This document shows positions 26,689-35,501 of a stretch of DNA of 64,000 nucleotides, piece after piece. The stretch covers positions 1 to 64,000 of the forward strand of contig NZ_CANNDO010000006.1 in the NCBI RefSeq assembly GCF_947503385.1, given 5' to 3'. The position numbers and the translations under genes are program-made. The number at the start of each line of letters is the position of its first letter. Position 1 is the first letter of the stretch. Under the pieces are notes generated by a model, which did not search any database, was not told where the DNA came from, and saw only the letters and a list, made by a program, of their open reading frames with translations. This DNA comes from an uncultured Tateyamaria sp. (GTDB taxonomy: Bacteria > Pseudomonadota > Alphaproteobacteria > Rhodobacterales > Rhodobacteraceae).

Positions 26689-28115
26689 GCGCGGGCGCGG
26701 TCCTTTGTTGCGGCGGTCTCTTCGGGGGGCAGGAGGTGGGTCAGCGGTACGGTGACCTCGACCACGGTGCCGGTGCTTTTGCCAGCGGAGGCGAGGATAC
26801 GGAACTGACCGTCCAGTTGTTCCACCCGTTCCTGCATGTTGCGCAGGCCCAGACCGCTTGCCCCTTGGCGTACCCGTGCGGGTAGGCCCACACCGTTGTC
26901 ACTGATCCGCAGGGTGGCACCGCGCCGGTGGCCGCGCAGATCGACCGACACGCGGGTGGCGCTGGCGTGCCGTTCGATATTGGTCAGCGCCTCCTGCGCA
27001 ATGCGGTAGAGCGCGATCTTGGCGTCCTGATCCAAACGATTGTGGAACACGACCGTGTTGAAATCCACCTCAATTTCCGTGCGCACGGCAAAATCCTCCA
27101 CCAGCGCCTTGAGCGCAGGGCCAAGCCCGAGATCGTCGAGAACGCCGGGCCGCAGGTCGCGGCTGATCCGGCGGACCTCGGCAATGGCGGTTCCCAGATC
27201 GTCGATGCCACGTTCAAGCGGTTCATTGGCGGTGTTGGGGCTGCGCAGCAGACGGCGACGGGCACTGTCCAGCGCATAGCGGACGCCGACCAGCATCTGG
27301 CTGATCCCGTCATGCAATTCGCGCGCCACGCGGCCACGTTCTTCTTCTTGGGCGTCAAACACGCGCTGCGTGAGTTTTTTCAGTTTGGCGTCGGCCAGCC
27401 GACGTTCGCGGATGTTCAATGCCATGCCCGAGCCAAACACCAGCAGCAGCGCCGCCAGCGTGATGCCCAGAATATAGTAGAAGGTCCGTTCGACCCGCGC
27501 CTCCACATCGGCCCGCGCCGCGGCAACAGAATTCAGGACGTCGTCGATAAACACGCCCGTACCCACCGCCCAACGCCACGACGGAAAGGAGGTGACATAG
27601 GTGATCATCTCGGCCTCTTGCCCGTTTGACGGTTTGGGCCACAGATGTGTGAGATACCCGTCGCCCTGCCGCGCGATCTCGATCAGGTCCGCGACGACGG
27701 GGGTTCCGGTGCTGTCGGTCAGGTCCAGATGATTGCGGTTGATCATGTCGGTTTGGCGCGGGCTGACCAGATTGGTGCCGTCATAGTCGTAGACAAAGAA
27801 AAACCCTTCGTCCCCGTAGATCATCGCGGACAGGATTTGCGCCACCTGATCCTTGGCCTCCTGATCGTCGGGGGCTGCGGAGCCGTAGATAAAGTAGAAC
27901 CCGTTGCGCGCTTGGGTCACGTAATTCCGCAATTCGCGCTTTTTCGCTTCGATCAACTGCGCCTCAAGCGTCTGGATCTCGCGTTCGGCCAGCGCGCGGG
28001 ACTGGTTGGCCACCAGCACGGCAATCGCCGCCACCGCGAGGATCAGCGGAACGGCTGCCACCAATGACAGCTTTTGCGCATAAGACAGGCGCAGGACGGG
28101 CAGGGCACGCAGCAT
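26685..28115 (-). CDS. Cache-domain sensor histidine kinase (HisKA_3 type)
   Basis: 476 residues from ATG 28115; a TTG at 28151 is in frame but weaker. One membrane segment near residues 17-38 (LVAAVPLILAVAAIAVLVA) comes first. A periplasmic single Cache domain follows (EGFFFVYDYDGTNL; SFPSWRWAVGTGVFIDDV), then a second membrane segment (YYILGITLAALLLVFGSGMA). The cytoplasmic part has the phospho-accepting His in ARELHDGISQML and ATP-binding boxes DNGVGL and GLGLRNM. Cache domains of this kind bind small organic acids or amines. It is paired with the NarL-type regulator and divergent from a TRAP operon, so it probably senses the TRAP substrate. Confidence 0.92.
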   Translation of the reverse strand: MLRALPVLRLSYAQKLSLVAAVPLILAVAAIAVLVANQSRALAEREIQTLEAQLIEAKKRELRNYVTQARNGFYFIYGSAAPDDQEAKDQVAQILSAMIYGDEGFFFVYDYDGTNLVSPRQTDMINRNHLDLTDSTGTPVVADLIEIARQGDGYLTHLWPKPSNGQEAEMITYVTSFPSWRWAVGTGVFIDDVLNSVAAARADVEARVERTFYYILGITLAALLLVFGSGMALNIRERRLADAKLKKLTQRVFDAQEEERGRVARELHDGISQMLVGVRYALDSARRRLLRSPNTANEPLERGIDDLGTAIAEVRRISRDLRPGVLDDLGLGPALKALVEDFAVRTEIEVDFNTVVFHNRLDQDAKIALYRIAQEALTNIERHASATRVSVDLRGHRRGATLRISDNGVGLPARVRQGASGLGLRNMQERVEQLDGQFRILASAGKSTGTVVEVTVPLTHLLPPEETAATKDRARA

Positions 28116-28169
28116 AAGATGATTCGATACGACGATTACGCGCCGAATCAAAGTGCGGTTGGTTCAAGT

Positions 28170-28182
28170 TGTAGCGCTAACA
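28170..28182. promoter_or_regulatory. Possible LacI-family-like operator
   Basis: TGTAGCGCTAACA contains the perfect eight-base palindrome TAGCGCTA (28172-28179). It is close to the TGTTAGCGCTAACA consensus of LacI/GalR-type operators, with one base missing in the left arm. It lies just upstream of the kinase start, in the gap shared with the TRAP operon. No LacI-family gene is in the window. Confidence 0.3.
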
Positions 28183-28283
28183 GCGCGACACACCTGCGAA
28201 TCCCTGTCTGTTTTCACGGAACAAACGCGCAAAAACCGTCGAACTGGAAGCGGGACTACGCAGTACTAGGTATTTCCTTTGCG

Positions 28284-28303
28284 CACCTCATACGTATGGT
28301 GTG
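28284..28303. promoter_or_regulatory. Palindromic candidate operator upstream of the TRAP operon
   Basis: Two ten-base arms centred between 28293 and 28294 match at eight of ten positions, with the perfect core CATACGTATG. It is 67 bases before the substrate-binding protein start and lies between the two-component system and the TRAP genes. It is therefore a candidate site for the NarL-type regulator. Confidence 0.4.
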
Positions 28304-28370
28304 CCACACTCGAAACGATCCGCCCGTCCATTCGACAGGGCAGGGCATCATATCTGGGAGGATTACTTTC

Positions 28371-29456
28371 ATGGATCGTCGCTCTTTTCTGAAAACTTCT
28401 GCGCTTGGTGGTACAGCCGCCGCCGCAACCACGCTGGCCGCACCGGCCTATGCCCAAGGCAAGCGCACCCTGACCATGGTCACATCGTGGCCCCGCGGCT
28501 TTGCCGTGCTGGACGACGCTGCAAGCTATCTTGAGCAGTTCGTGGGCGCGATGTCCGACGGTCAGCTGACCATCGACAAGAAAGCCCCTGGTGAACTGGT
28601 TGGCGCGTTCGAAGTGTTTGACGCCGTGTCGTCGGGCCAGGCGGACATGTATCACTCGGCTGACTACTACTTTATCGGTCAGCACCCGGCTTACGCTTAC
28701 TACACCGCCGTTCCTTTTGGCGGCACAGCGCAGGAAGTCACCAACTGGTACGAGCATGGCGGCGGTCAGGAACTGCACGACGAGCTGGGCCAGATCTTCA
28801 ACCTCAAAGGTCTGCTGGCCGGGAACTCCGGTTCGCAGTCCGGTGGCTGGTTCCGCAACGAGATCAACTCGGCGGCCGACTTCAACGGTCTGAAGTTCCG
28901 TATGCCCGGTCTGGGCGGCAAGGTGCTGGGCAAACTGGGCGCCTCCGTTCAGAACATCCCCGGCGGTGAACTGTATCAGGCGCTGTCTTCGGGCGCGCTG
29001 GACGGTCTGGAGTGGGTTGGCCCGATGGCTGACGAACGCGCCGGTTTCCAAGAGGTGGCCAAGGTGTACTACACCGCTGGTTTCCACGAGCCGGGTTCGG
29101 CTCTGGCCGCCAATGTCAACCTTGACGTGTGGAACGACCTGACGCCGCAGCATCAGGCGATCCTGCAGAACGCAAGCCGCGCCACCACCTATTTCCAGCT
29201 GTCCGAGACGCTGGCAAACAACGGTGCGGCACTGGCCCGTCTGCAACAGCAAGGCGTGAAAACCCTGCAGTTCTCCGACGACGTCTGGGATGCGTTTGGC
29301 GCGGCGTCGGCCGAAGTCATGGACGAAAACATGGGCGACGAGCTGTTTGCGAAAACACGCAAATCGTTCGAGGAAAGCCTCGCCACATCGGCCAGCTGGA
29401 TCAACAAATCCGACGGCTACTATGTGGCACAGCGCGTGCGCGTGCTGGGCGGCTAA
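28371..29456 (+). CDS. TRAP transporter solute-binding protein (DctP family, TakP-like)
   Basis: 361 residues. A twin-arginine type leader MDRRSFLKTS runs to a cleavage site near AYAQG, then the periplasmic DctP fold. GGWFRNEI, FRMPGLGGKV and LDGLEWVGP resemble the ligand and cation site of TakP-like proteins that bind 2-oxo acids. The start is supported by GGGAGG ten bases upstream. It is the first gene of the operon with DctQ- and DctM-type permeases. A strong hairpin after it should stabilise its message and raise its level. The 2-oxo acid ligand is inferred from resemblance. Confidence 0.92.
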   Translation: MDRRSFLKTSALGGTAAAATTLAAPAYAQGKRTLTMVTSWPRGFAVLDDAASYLEQFVGAMSDGQLTIDKKAPGELVGAFEVFDAVSSGQADMYHSADYYFIGQHPAYAYYTAVPFGGTAQEVTNWYEHGGGQELHDELGQIFNLKGLLAGNSGSQSGGWFRNEINSAADFNGLKFRMPGLGGKVLGKLGASVQNIPGGELYQALSSGALDGLEWVGPMADERAGFQEVAKVYYTAGFHEPGSALAANVNLDVWNDLTPQHQAILQNASRATTYFQLSETLANNGAALARLQQQGVKTLQFSDDVWDAFGAASAEVMDENMGDELFAKTRKSFEESLATSASWINKSDGYYVAQRVRVLGG

Positions 29457-29475
29457 GCCAAGATCTGACAGTCTG

Positions 29476-29510
29476 CCCAAGGGCTCCGGGGTTTCCCCGG
29501 GGCCCTTGGG
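29476..29510 (+). terminator. Intercistronic hairpin after the TRAP binding-protein gene
   Basis: A 16-position stem (29476-29491 with 29495-29510, one T-G pair) with a three-base loop lies between the binding protein and DctQ genes. No T run follows. It fits a partial terminator or 3' mRNA stabiliser giving more binding protein than permease. Confidence 0.7.
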
Positions 29511-29564
29511 TCTGCACACAACAGGCAGAACCCGCTGAGAACCGGCGGACAAGGGGGGCACATC

Positions 29565-30515
29565 ATGGGCGATGAGACCGAAGGCAGAGGCGTCTTTCTG
29601 ACGCTACTGGACGGGATTATCTGGTTTTTTCAAAACCTTGCAGCCGGGTTTTATGACCTCTTGTGGGCGATCCTGCATCCGGCCTACTGGCTGGACTGGA
29701 TCACGTGGAACAACACGCCCGAAGACAAGCTGTCCCTGATGCACGTCGTCTACTACGGCGGTTCGGTCGAGTTTTTCTTTGCAATTCTTGCCCTCATACT
29801 CGTGTTGACGGGTGTGGGCCTTTGGCGCAACGAGTTCATGTGGGGCTGTGTCCGCCTGTTCGAAGGCATTGCCAACACGGTTGGCCGATTTGCCGCGTGG
29901 GCGGGGCTTTTGATGGTGATCCAACAGATCGTCATTGTCTTTATGCAGCGCATCTTTACCCGGCCCGACATTTCCATCGGATTCGGTATTCCGCTGCAAT
30001 TCGACATTTCGTGGTTTGCCGAAGAACTGAAACTTTACAACGCGTTGGTCGTCTGTCTTTGCGTGACCTACACGTTTGTGCAGGGCGGGCATGTGCGCGT
30101 CGACCTGATCTATTCCGCCGTATCGCACCGGACCAAACGCATCATCGACATGGTGGGTTCTCTGATCTTTATGGCGCCGTCGGCCATTCTCATCTGGATG
30201 TATGGCTGGTACTTCCTGTGGCGCCACCTCGTGACGCCGAAACCGGCGGCCAGCTGGACAATTGAACGCGCCGAACGCTCGGCTGCGGCGGTCCGCTGGA
30301 ATGTGGAAACCATCGGCTTTAGCCCCAACGGGTTCAACGGGTATTTCCTGTTCAAAATCCTGCTGGTTGCCTTTGCCGGGCTCGTCTTTTTGCACGCAAT
30401 CGCCTTCTTCTACCGCTCGTATCTTGAGTGGAAAGAGGGCGAAGCGTCCGAAGGCAAATATCTCGACCGCGACACCTTGGGCGAAGGTGAAGAAGCCTAT
30501 GAGGGGACGCACTGA
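29565..30515 (+). CDS. TRAP transporter small permease (DctQ type)
   Basis: 316 residues, larger than the common DctQ size of about 160-220. Hydrophobic segments are seen near FFFAILALILVLTGVGLW, FAAWAGLLMVIQQIVIVFM, LYNALVVCLCVTYTFVQGGHVRVDLIY and IFMAPSAILIWMYGWYFLW, plus one near the C-terminus. QGGHVRVDLIY is the family's hallmark loop. AAGGGGG precedes the start. The stop overlaps the start of the large permease as TGATG, showing translational coupling. Confidence 0.88.
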   Translation: MGDETEGRGVFLTLLDGIIWFFQNLAAGFYDLLWAILHPAYWLDWITWNNTPEDKLSLMHVVYYGGSVEFFFAILALILVLTGVGLWRNEFMWGCVRLFEGIANTVGRFAAWAGLLMVIQQIVIVFMQRIFTRPDISIGFGIPLQFDISWFAEELKLYNALVVCLCVTYTFVQGGHVRVDLIYSAVSHRTKRIIDMVGSLIFMAPSAILIWMYGWYFLWRHLVTPKPAASWTIERAERSAAAVRWNVETIGFSPNGFNGYFLFKILLVAFAGLVFLHAIAFFYRSYLEWKEGEASEGKYLDRDTLGEGEEAYEGTH

Positions 30516-32869
30516 TGCTGTTTGGTCTTGATGGGGTCGAAATCGGCCTGATTATCGTGTTTGTCTGCCTGTTCGGCGGCATCCTTTCGGGATTTCCGGT
30601 GGCCTTTGCCATTGCGGGCGCCGGGGTCATCTCCTTTGCGATTATCGCGGCGCTGGACAGCGCGGGTCTGCTGATCCATCAGGCCATCGACGAAAGCGCG
30701 CAAGCCTATCGCGATCTGGTCAACTCCGGGGTCAAACCCGATACGATATCCCTGTTCCGATACCCGGACTTGCCGCGCATTGGTGAGCCTGTGTTCCCGC
30801 GCGGCTGGGAAGTGGCGCTGGACCGGAACGTATCCTTTGTCGTGAACCGGATGAACGAACGGGTCCTCGCGGGTCAGTCGATCGAGACGCTGCTGGCGGT
30901 GCTGATGTTCGTTCTGATGGGGATCACGCTGGAACGCTCCAAGATCGCCAATGATCTGCTGACCACCATGGCGCGCGTCTTTGGTCCGCTGCCGGGCGGT
31001 CTGGCTGTGTCCATCGTTGTGGTGGGCGCGTTCCTTGCGGCCTCCACCGGGATTGTGGGGGCGACCGTGGTGACCATGGGCCTTTTGGCCCTGCCCACGA
31101 TGCTGCGCAACAACTATTCACCCGAGATTGCCACCGGGGTGATCGCGGCCTCCGGCACGCTGGGGCAGATCATTCCGCCCTCCATCGTGATCGTGCTGCT
31201 GGGCACGCTGGCGGGTGATTTGTATTCGGCCGCGCAGGAAAGCCGGGCGCAGGTCGCGGGCTGTACCGACGCGCTGACCTATCTGGGTGAGCCTGCGGTG
31301 CTGTCCGTGGGCACATTGTTTCAGGCGGCGCTGTTGCCGGGGATCATGCTGGCGCTGCTCTATGCGCTTTATGCCTTTGGGTATGCGCTGCTGAACCCGG
31401 AAAAGGCGCCCGCGGTGGAAATGGGGGCAACCAATGCCGAACCAATCACCCGTAACGAAGCCTTCACATGGTTCCTTGGCGCACCAGTCCTGATCATCGT
31501 GGGCACCATCTTGCTGGGTAACCTGAACGTGGTGGGCAGCCAGTCGACGACGGTCTCGTCCTTCTCGGATGTGGGCGCGTCGGCCAGCCTGCGTACGAAC
31601 GTGGGGGATGAGTGCAAGGCGTCCATGATCGAACTGCACGGGCAAGAGGCTTGGGACGCGGCACTGACCCAACAGGCCGAGATTGACGCGGCAGGTGTGT
31701 CCACACAAAGCGAGGCGCTGACCGAAGAAGAGATCGCCGCCGCCATCCAGACCAAGGTGGATGAAGCCGCACCGATCGGCACAGGCACCGCCATCCTGCT
31801 GATCCTGCTGGGCCTGATCCTGACCACAGCCAAGGGCATCGCGCCCAGCCGCGAAAGCCAGCCGCTGATCGTCGGGGGCATTGGCGTGGTTCTGGCACTG
31901 CTTGCCGATATCGTGCTGATCGGCCCACTCAACAGTGCGGGCTACTACGTGTTTGTGATGTTCATCCCATTTGCGCTGATCCTGTATGGCGTGGTCGAGG
32001 GCGTGAAGCGCTGTGCACAGAACGAACTGGTGCGGGTTGTCTTCCCGCCGCTGGTGCTGATCGTGGCTGTGTTGGGGTCGATCCTGGGCGGTATCACCAA
32101 TCCGACGCCTGCGGCCGCGCTTGGCGCGGGTGGTGCGATCATGCTGGCGGCCTACCGCAAGCTGACCGACATGGACCGCAGTCCCAAGGTGATCATCTGG
32201 TCCACACTGGCCATCGTGGTCTGTATCCTTGTGGGCATCAACTTTGACCTGCGGATCAACCAGGACGACGTATCGGCGCAAAGCTGGTTCGGGTTTGTGG
32301 TGGCCTATGGCGCGTATCTCTATGCGCTCTTTGGCTTGCTGTTCTCGTGCTATATCCTGTGGACAAGCGGCGTGCTGGCGCCAGTGGTGCGCGAAACGGC
32401 CAAGGTCACGTCGATGGTGTTCACCATTCTGATCGGCTCGCAGCTCCTGAACCTTGTGGTCATCTCGTTCGGTGGGGAACACTACATCCAGCAGTTCCTC
32501 AAGTCGTTCGACAATGAGTTCACGGTGTTCCTGATTGTGATGCTGGTGCTGTTTGTGCTGGGCTTTGTGCTCGACTTCCTCGAGATCATCTACATCGTAA
32601 TCCCGATTGTGGGGCCGGTCATTTACGGTGGGACGTTCGACCCGAAATGGGTGACCATCATGATCGCCGTGAACCTGCAAACCTCGTTCCTGACGCCGCC
32701 CTTTGGCTTTGCGCTCTTCTATCTGCGCGGGGTGGCACCGAAGGAGGTTACGACCGGTCATATCTATCGCGGGATCATACCGTTTGTGTTGATCCAGGTG
32801 GCGGGGCTGGCGTTGTTGTGGTCGTTCCCGGGGATCGTGACGCTGATCCCGGATTTGATCCCGAACTGA
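30515..32869 (+). CDS. TRAP transporter large permease (DctM type), extended form
   Basis: 784 residues, against about 430 for a standard DctM. The transport core is present: GGILSGFPVAFAIAGAG, VGATVVTMGLLALPTML, SGTLGQIIPPSIVIVLLG and, near the end, FGFALFYLRGVAP. Two soluble insertions interrupt it: about 60-110 and about 335-425 (acidic, with a Cys). A block of extra membrane segments (about 430-620) follows. Such large forms occur with the TakP/TakQ-like class. It works with the two preceding genes to import an organic acid using an ion gradient. Confidence 0.9.
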   Translation: MLFGLDGVEIGLIIVFVCLFGGILSGFPVAFAIAGAGVISFAIIAALDSAGLLIHQAIDESAQAYRDLVNSGVKPDTISLFRYPDLPRIGEPVFPRGWEVALDRNVSFVVNRMNERVLAGQSIETLLAVLMFVLMGITLERSKIANDLLTTMARVFGPLPGGLAVSIVVVGAFLAASTGIVGATVVTMGLLALPTMLRNNYSPEIATGVIAASGTLGQIIPPSIVIVLLGTLAGDLYSAAQESRAQVAGCTDALTYLGEPAVLSVGTLFQAALLPGIMLALLYALYAFGYALLNPEKAPAVEMGATNAEPITRNEAFTWFLGAPVLIIVGTILLGNLNVVGSQSTTVSSFSDVGASASLRTNVGDECKASMIELHGQEAWDAALTQQAEIDAAGVSTQSEALTEEEIAAAIQTKVDEAAPIGTGTAILLILLGLILTTAKGIAPSRESQPLIVGGIGVVLALLADIVLIGPLNSAGYYVFVMFIPFALILYGVVEGVKRCAQNELVRVVFPPLVLIVAVLGSILGGITNPTPAAALGAGGAIMLAAYRKLTDMDRSPKVIIWSTLAIVVCILVGINFDLRINQDDVSAQSWFGFVVAYGAYLYALFGLLFSCYILWTSGVLAPVVRETAKVTSMVFTILIGSQLLNLVVISFGGEHYIQQFLKSFDNEFTVFLIVMLVLFVLGFVLDFLEIIYIVIPIVGPVIYGGTFDPKWVTIMIAVNLQTSFLTPPFGFALFYLRGVAPKEVTTGHIYRGIIPFVLIQVAGLALLWSFPGIVTLIPDLIPN

Positions 32870-32902
32870 TCCGATCCGCCGTTCGCGGCGTGATCCAAAG
32901 GA

Positions 32903-32927
32903 AAGGGCGGCCCGGTGGGCCGCCCTT
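32903..32927. terminator. Perfect hairpin after the TRAP operon
   Basis: An 11-base-pair perfect stem (32903-32913 with 32917-32927) has a three-base loop, 34 bases after the permease stop. It lies between convergent genes, so it may act in both directions. The T content after it is weak. Confidence 0.6.
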
Positions 32928-32960
32928 ACGCCTATTTATGGATAAAGGCGCTGCGCGCGT

Positions 32961-33001
32961 AGGGGGCTTTGCCCCCGCCTTCGGCTCCCCCAGGATTTTT
33001 T
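32961..33001 (+). terminator. Second terminator with T run, repeat-like
   Basis: GGGGGC-TTT-GCCCCC (32962-32976) is followed by a short GCC-TTC-GGC turn, CTCCCCC and TTTTTT (32996-33001). G/C-run hairpins with this layout are, from memory, a common intergenic repeat in Rhodobacterales. Here it backs up the hairpin before it. Confidence 0.55.
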
Positions 33002-33040
33002 GGGACAGAGACGGGGGCGCGTTGGAGCGTTGGACCGGAG

Positions 33041-33859
33041 TTAGCGTGTGGGGCGCGTGTCGGGCAGGGAGATATTGGCCACCTGTTCCGCAATCGGGTC
33101 AGTGGACAGGGGATGGGTGTCCGGGCTGAAGCTGTCGGGGTCCGACATCTTTTGCCAGCGCCCGCCCAGATAAACTTCGAGGCCGGAAAACTTGGACTTG
33201 TACCCCATCTTCTGGCTGCCGGGGACCCAATAACCGAGATACACATAAGGCAGGCCCGCTTCGCGCGCGATCTCGACGTGATCGAGGATCATATAGGTCC
33301 CCATGGAGCGCCGTTCGTGACCGGGGGCGTAGAAGCTGTAAACCATGCTTAGCCCGTCGGTCAGAACGTCCGTGAGGCTGACCCCCATCAGCGTCTTGCC
33401 TCGGTCCGTTGTGTATTCAACCACCCGGCTGCGGATCGGGGTTTCTTCGATCATGGCGGCAAATTCGAACACGTCCATGTCGGCCATGCCACCATCGGCG
33501 TGCCGGCTGTCCAGGTAGTCGCGAAAGAGTGCGTATTGATCTTCGGTGGCCCAAGGAGATGTGGCCCTCCGGTCCAGATCAGTGTTGCGTTTGGAGGTGC
33601 GCCGCTGGCTTTTGGTCGGGGCAAAGGCGCTGACGTCGATCCGGGCCGACAGGCAGGCCGAGCAATCGGCGCAGGACGGACGGTAGAGCACGTTTTGCGA
33701 CCGGCGAAAGCCCTGTTGGCTGAGGCTGTCGTTCAGTTTTTCCGCGTTCTCGCCCTGCAAGGCCGTGAACAGCTTACGCTCCATACGGCCCTCAAGATAA
33801 GGGCACGGCTGGGGCGCAGTTACGTAAAACTGCGGAGCAAGGGGAAGCGTGTGGCGCAT
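33041..33859 (-). CDS. bpt: Aspartate/glutamate leucyltransferase (Bpt)
   Basis: 272 residues. It transfers leucine from Leu-tRNA to proteins with N-terminal Asp or Glu, marking them for ClpS/ClpAP (N-degron pathway). The N-terminal domain has [13 protein letters not shown] and the cysteine cluster in [15 protein letters not shown]. The C-terminal GNAT-like half contains [17 protein letters not shown] and [18 protein letters not shown], diagnostic of the ATE/Bpt family. Length fits the bacterial form. It is convergent with the TRAP operon. Confidence 0.93.
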   Translation of the reverse strand: MRHTLPLAPQFYVTAPQPCPYLEGRMERKLFTALQGENAEKLNDSLSQQGFRRSQNVLYRPSCADCSACLSARIDVSAFAPTKSQRRTSKRNTDLDRRATSPWATEDQYALFRDYLDSRHADGGMADMDVFEFAAMIEETPIRSRVVEYTTDRGKTLMGVSLTDVLTDGLSMVYSFYAPGHERRSMGTYMILDHVEIAREAGLPYVYLGYWVPGSQKMGYKSKFSGLEVYLGGRWQKMSDPDSFSPDTHPLSTDPIAEQVANISLPDTRPTR

Positions 33860-33937
33860 GGACGACCTGATTGGGTTGCGCGTGATGATAGCAAGACGCC
33901 CCGGTCACGCAACCCTGCATTCTGTCCGGTCACCCGG

Positions 33938-34366
33938 TTATGCGCGTCGGTTCAGTGCCGCGGTGCCCAAGAGCATGTCCGTCAGCCCCTGTCCCCGGCC
34001 AGAGGTCGCCATGAGAACGATCGAGATGAGTTGCAGCGGGGCGACGGCCCAGCTGACCGTGTAGCCGACCGTGTGCAGGAACGCGGTGCCCAGATCAAAG
34101 CGGGCACCGTGCCGATCCCGAAATTCGATGGCAAAGAGGCGCATACCCAAGGTGGCAGAACCACCTGCGAGGGTCAGCACCCGGTAGACAAAACTGACAA
34201 CCGCCATCAGCCCGAGAAAAAAGAACAGCGCGATGAACGCGGTGAACGGCAGGATAAGCAGGCAGATCAGAGTGATCAAAACGGTGTCAACGATCCAGGC
34301 GAGCAGACGCTTGCCCGCGACGTCGCGGTAGAATTGAGGTTGGGTAACAGGATCGGCGAGGTGCAT
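33938..34366 (-). CDS. RDD family membrane protein
   Basis: 142 residues. RDVAGKRLLAWIVDTVLI carries the Arg-Asp-Asp type signature (R...D) in the first membrane helix. More helices follow (LILPFTAFIALFFFLGLMAVVSFVYR; FLHTVGYTVSWAVAPLQLISIVLM). QGLTDMLLGT near the end is the family's usual close. The function of RDD proteins is mostly unknown; some act in ion exchange. Confidence 0.85.
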   Translation of the reverse strand: MHLADPVTQPQFYRDVAGKRLLAWIVDTVLITLICLLILPFTAFIALFFFLGLMAVVSFVYRVLTLAGGSATLGMRLFAIEFRDRHGARFDLGTAFLHTVGYTVSWAVAPLQLISIVLMATSGRGQGLTDMLLGTAALNRRA

Positions 34367-34387
34367 CGAGGTCTCCGGAACGGGACG

Positions 34388-34408
34388 GGCCCCGGTTGTG
34401 CCGGGGCC
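34388..34408 (-). terminator. Hairpin after the DUF2852 gene
   Basis: GGCCCCGG (34388-34395) pairs with CCGGGGCC (34401-34408) around a five-base loop. It is between the minus-strand DUF2852 and RDD genes. There is no T run, so partial termination is likely at best. Confidence 0.45.
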
Positions 34409-34422
34409 TGTCGGTTTGTGTG

Positions 34423-34830
34423 TTACTCTTCGGACTTCGCGGCGGTTGCGCGTTCTTCCATGAATTGGTCGAATTCCGACTTGTCCTTGGCTTCGCGCAG
34501 ACGCTCGAGGAAGGCCTCGAAATTGTGCTGCTCTTCTTCGAGACGGCGCAGGGTGTCGGCCTTGTATGCGTCAAAGGCCGAATTGCCGGTCGAGCGCATT
34601 GTGGTCATGGTGCGCCCCATGCGGCGGGTCGTGCAGGACTTGGAAAACATGCGTTTGCTCCAGATCATATAGGCCAGAAGGGCAAGGCCCACAGGCCAGA
34701 AGAGGATGAACCCGAGGACCATGGCAGCGATCCAGGCGCCCTTGCCACGGTCGTCAAGCCACCGCTCTGTGCGGGTAAACCAGCCCTCCGAGCTGCGCGG
34801 GGCGGGTGCGGAGGTGGACATGGACGTCAT
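34423..34830 (-). CDS. DUF2852 domain protein
   Basis: 135 residues. One membrane helix near 35-55 (AMVLGFILFWPVGLALLAYMIW) is followed by a charged helical tail with RLEEEQHNFEAFLERLREAKDKSEFDQFM-type heptads (about 95-125). The arrangement and the FWPVGLALLAYMIWSKRM stretch match the DUF2852 family found in alphaproteobacteria. Function is unknown. It stands alone between hairpins, 56 bases before the RDD gene. Confidence 0.85.
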   Translation of the reverse strand: MTSMSTSAPAPRSSEGWFTRTERWLDDRGKGAWIAAMVLGFILFWPVGLALLAYMIWSKRMFSKSCTTRRMGRTMTTMRSTGNSAFDAYKADTLRRLEEEQHNFEAFLERLREAKDKSEFDQFMEERATAAKSEE

Positions 34831-34957
34831 TTCGTTACCTTTCTTAAGGGGGCGTGGCCCGTTGGGGTGTGTATGTGAATGTCTTTCACATCAAATAAAT
34901 GGGCACCCGGGGCCGCATTGCAAGAGAAAATGTGAACGTTTTTTACATATGGGCGTT

Positions 34958-35425
34958 TTACTGCGTAAAATCAGTAAGTTCCGCGCCCGAAATTTGAATA
35001 AGATCAGCCGGGCTGGCGCGAAAAACATGATGGGGTGTGCCTGCGGCGGCCCAAATCACATTGAAATCGGAAAGCCGCCTGTCGGCAAAGGCGCGGATCG
35101 GGTTCACATGTCCGACAGGTGCCACACCGCCAATGGCAAACCCGGTTTGAGCACGCACCAGCGCCGCATCGGCCTTGTCCAGCGGCTCACCCGCGAGGGC
35201 GGCGGCGCGATCCGGGTCCACCCGATTGCCGCCCGCGGTCAGGAACAGAATTGCCTCACCACTGTGCGCGCCGCGAAAGATGATGGATTTGGCGATCTGG
35301 TCGATCTCGCAACCGATGGCGCTGGCCGCATCGGCGGCGGTGCGCGCAAGCGGCGTTTCCATGATTTCCGTTTCGATACCAGCAGCTTCGATGGCCGCGC
35401 GGACACGTTTCAGGCTCTTGCTCAT
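34958..35425 (-). CDS. YbaK/EbsC-type aminoacyl-tRNA deacylase
   Basis: 155 residues from ATG 35423-35425. Family features are an N-terminal helix SLKRVRAAIE, then AKSIIFRG with the conserved Lys, LTAGGNRVD, and GFAIGGVAPVGH, the glycine-rich loop of the editing site. Such proteins remove wrongly attached amino acids from tRNA (Cys- or Ala-tRNAPro) in trans. The frame is open upstream to 35962 but only antisense to glnE. It is divergent from glnE, 76 bases between starts. Confidence 0.9.
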   Translation of the reverse strand: MSKSLKRVRAAIEAAGIETEIMETPLARTAADAASAIGCEIDQIAKSIIFRGAHSGEAILFLTAGGNRVDPDRAAALAGEPLDKADAALVRAQTGFAIGGVAPVGHVNPIRAFADRRLSDFNVIWAAAGTPHHVFRASPADLIQISGAELTDFTQ

Positions 35426-35501
35426 TCGTGGCAGCCTAGCGCGCGCGGCAGGGGGCACAAGGGGCATTGACGCGCGCCGACCTGCGCGAAAGGGTGCGGA
35501 T

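Noticed and set aside
31118-32761. A 547-codon minus-strand frame over the TRAP large permease
   Set aside because: Shadow of the sense gene; His/Gln/Arg-rich translation typical of antisense to membrane-protein codons.
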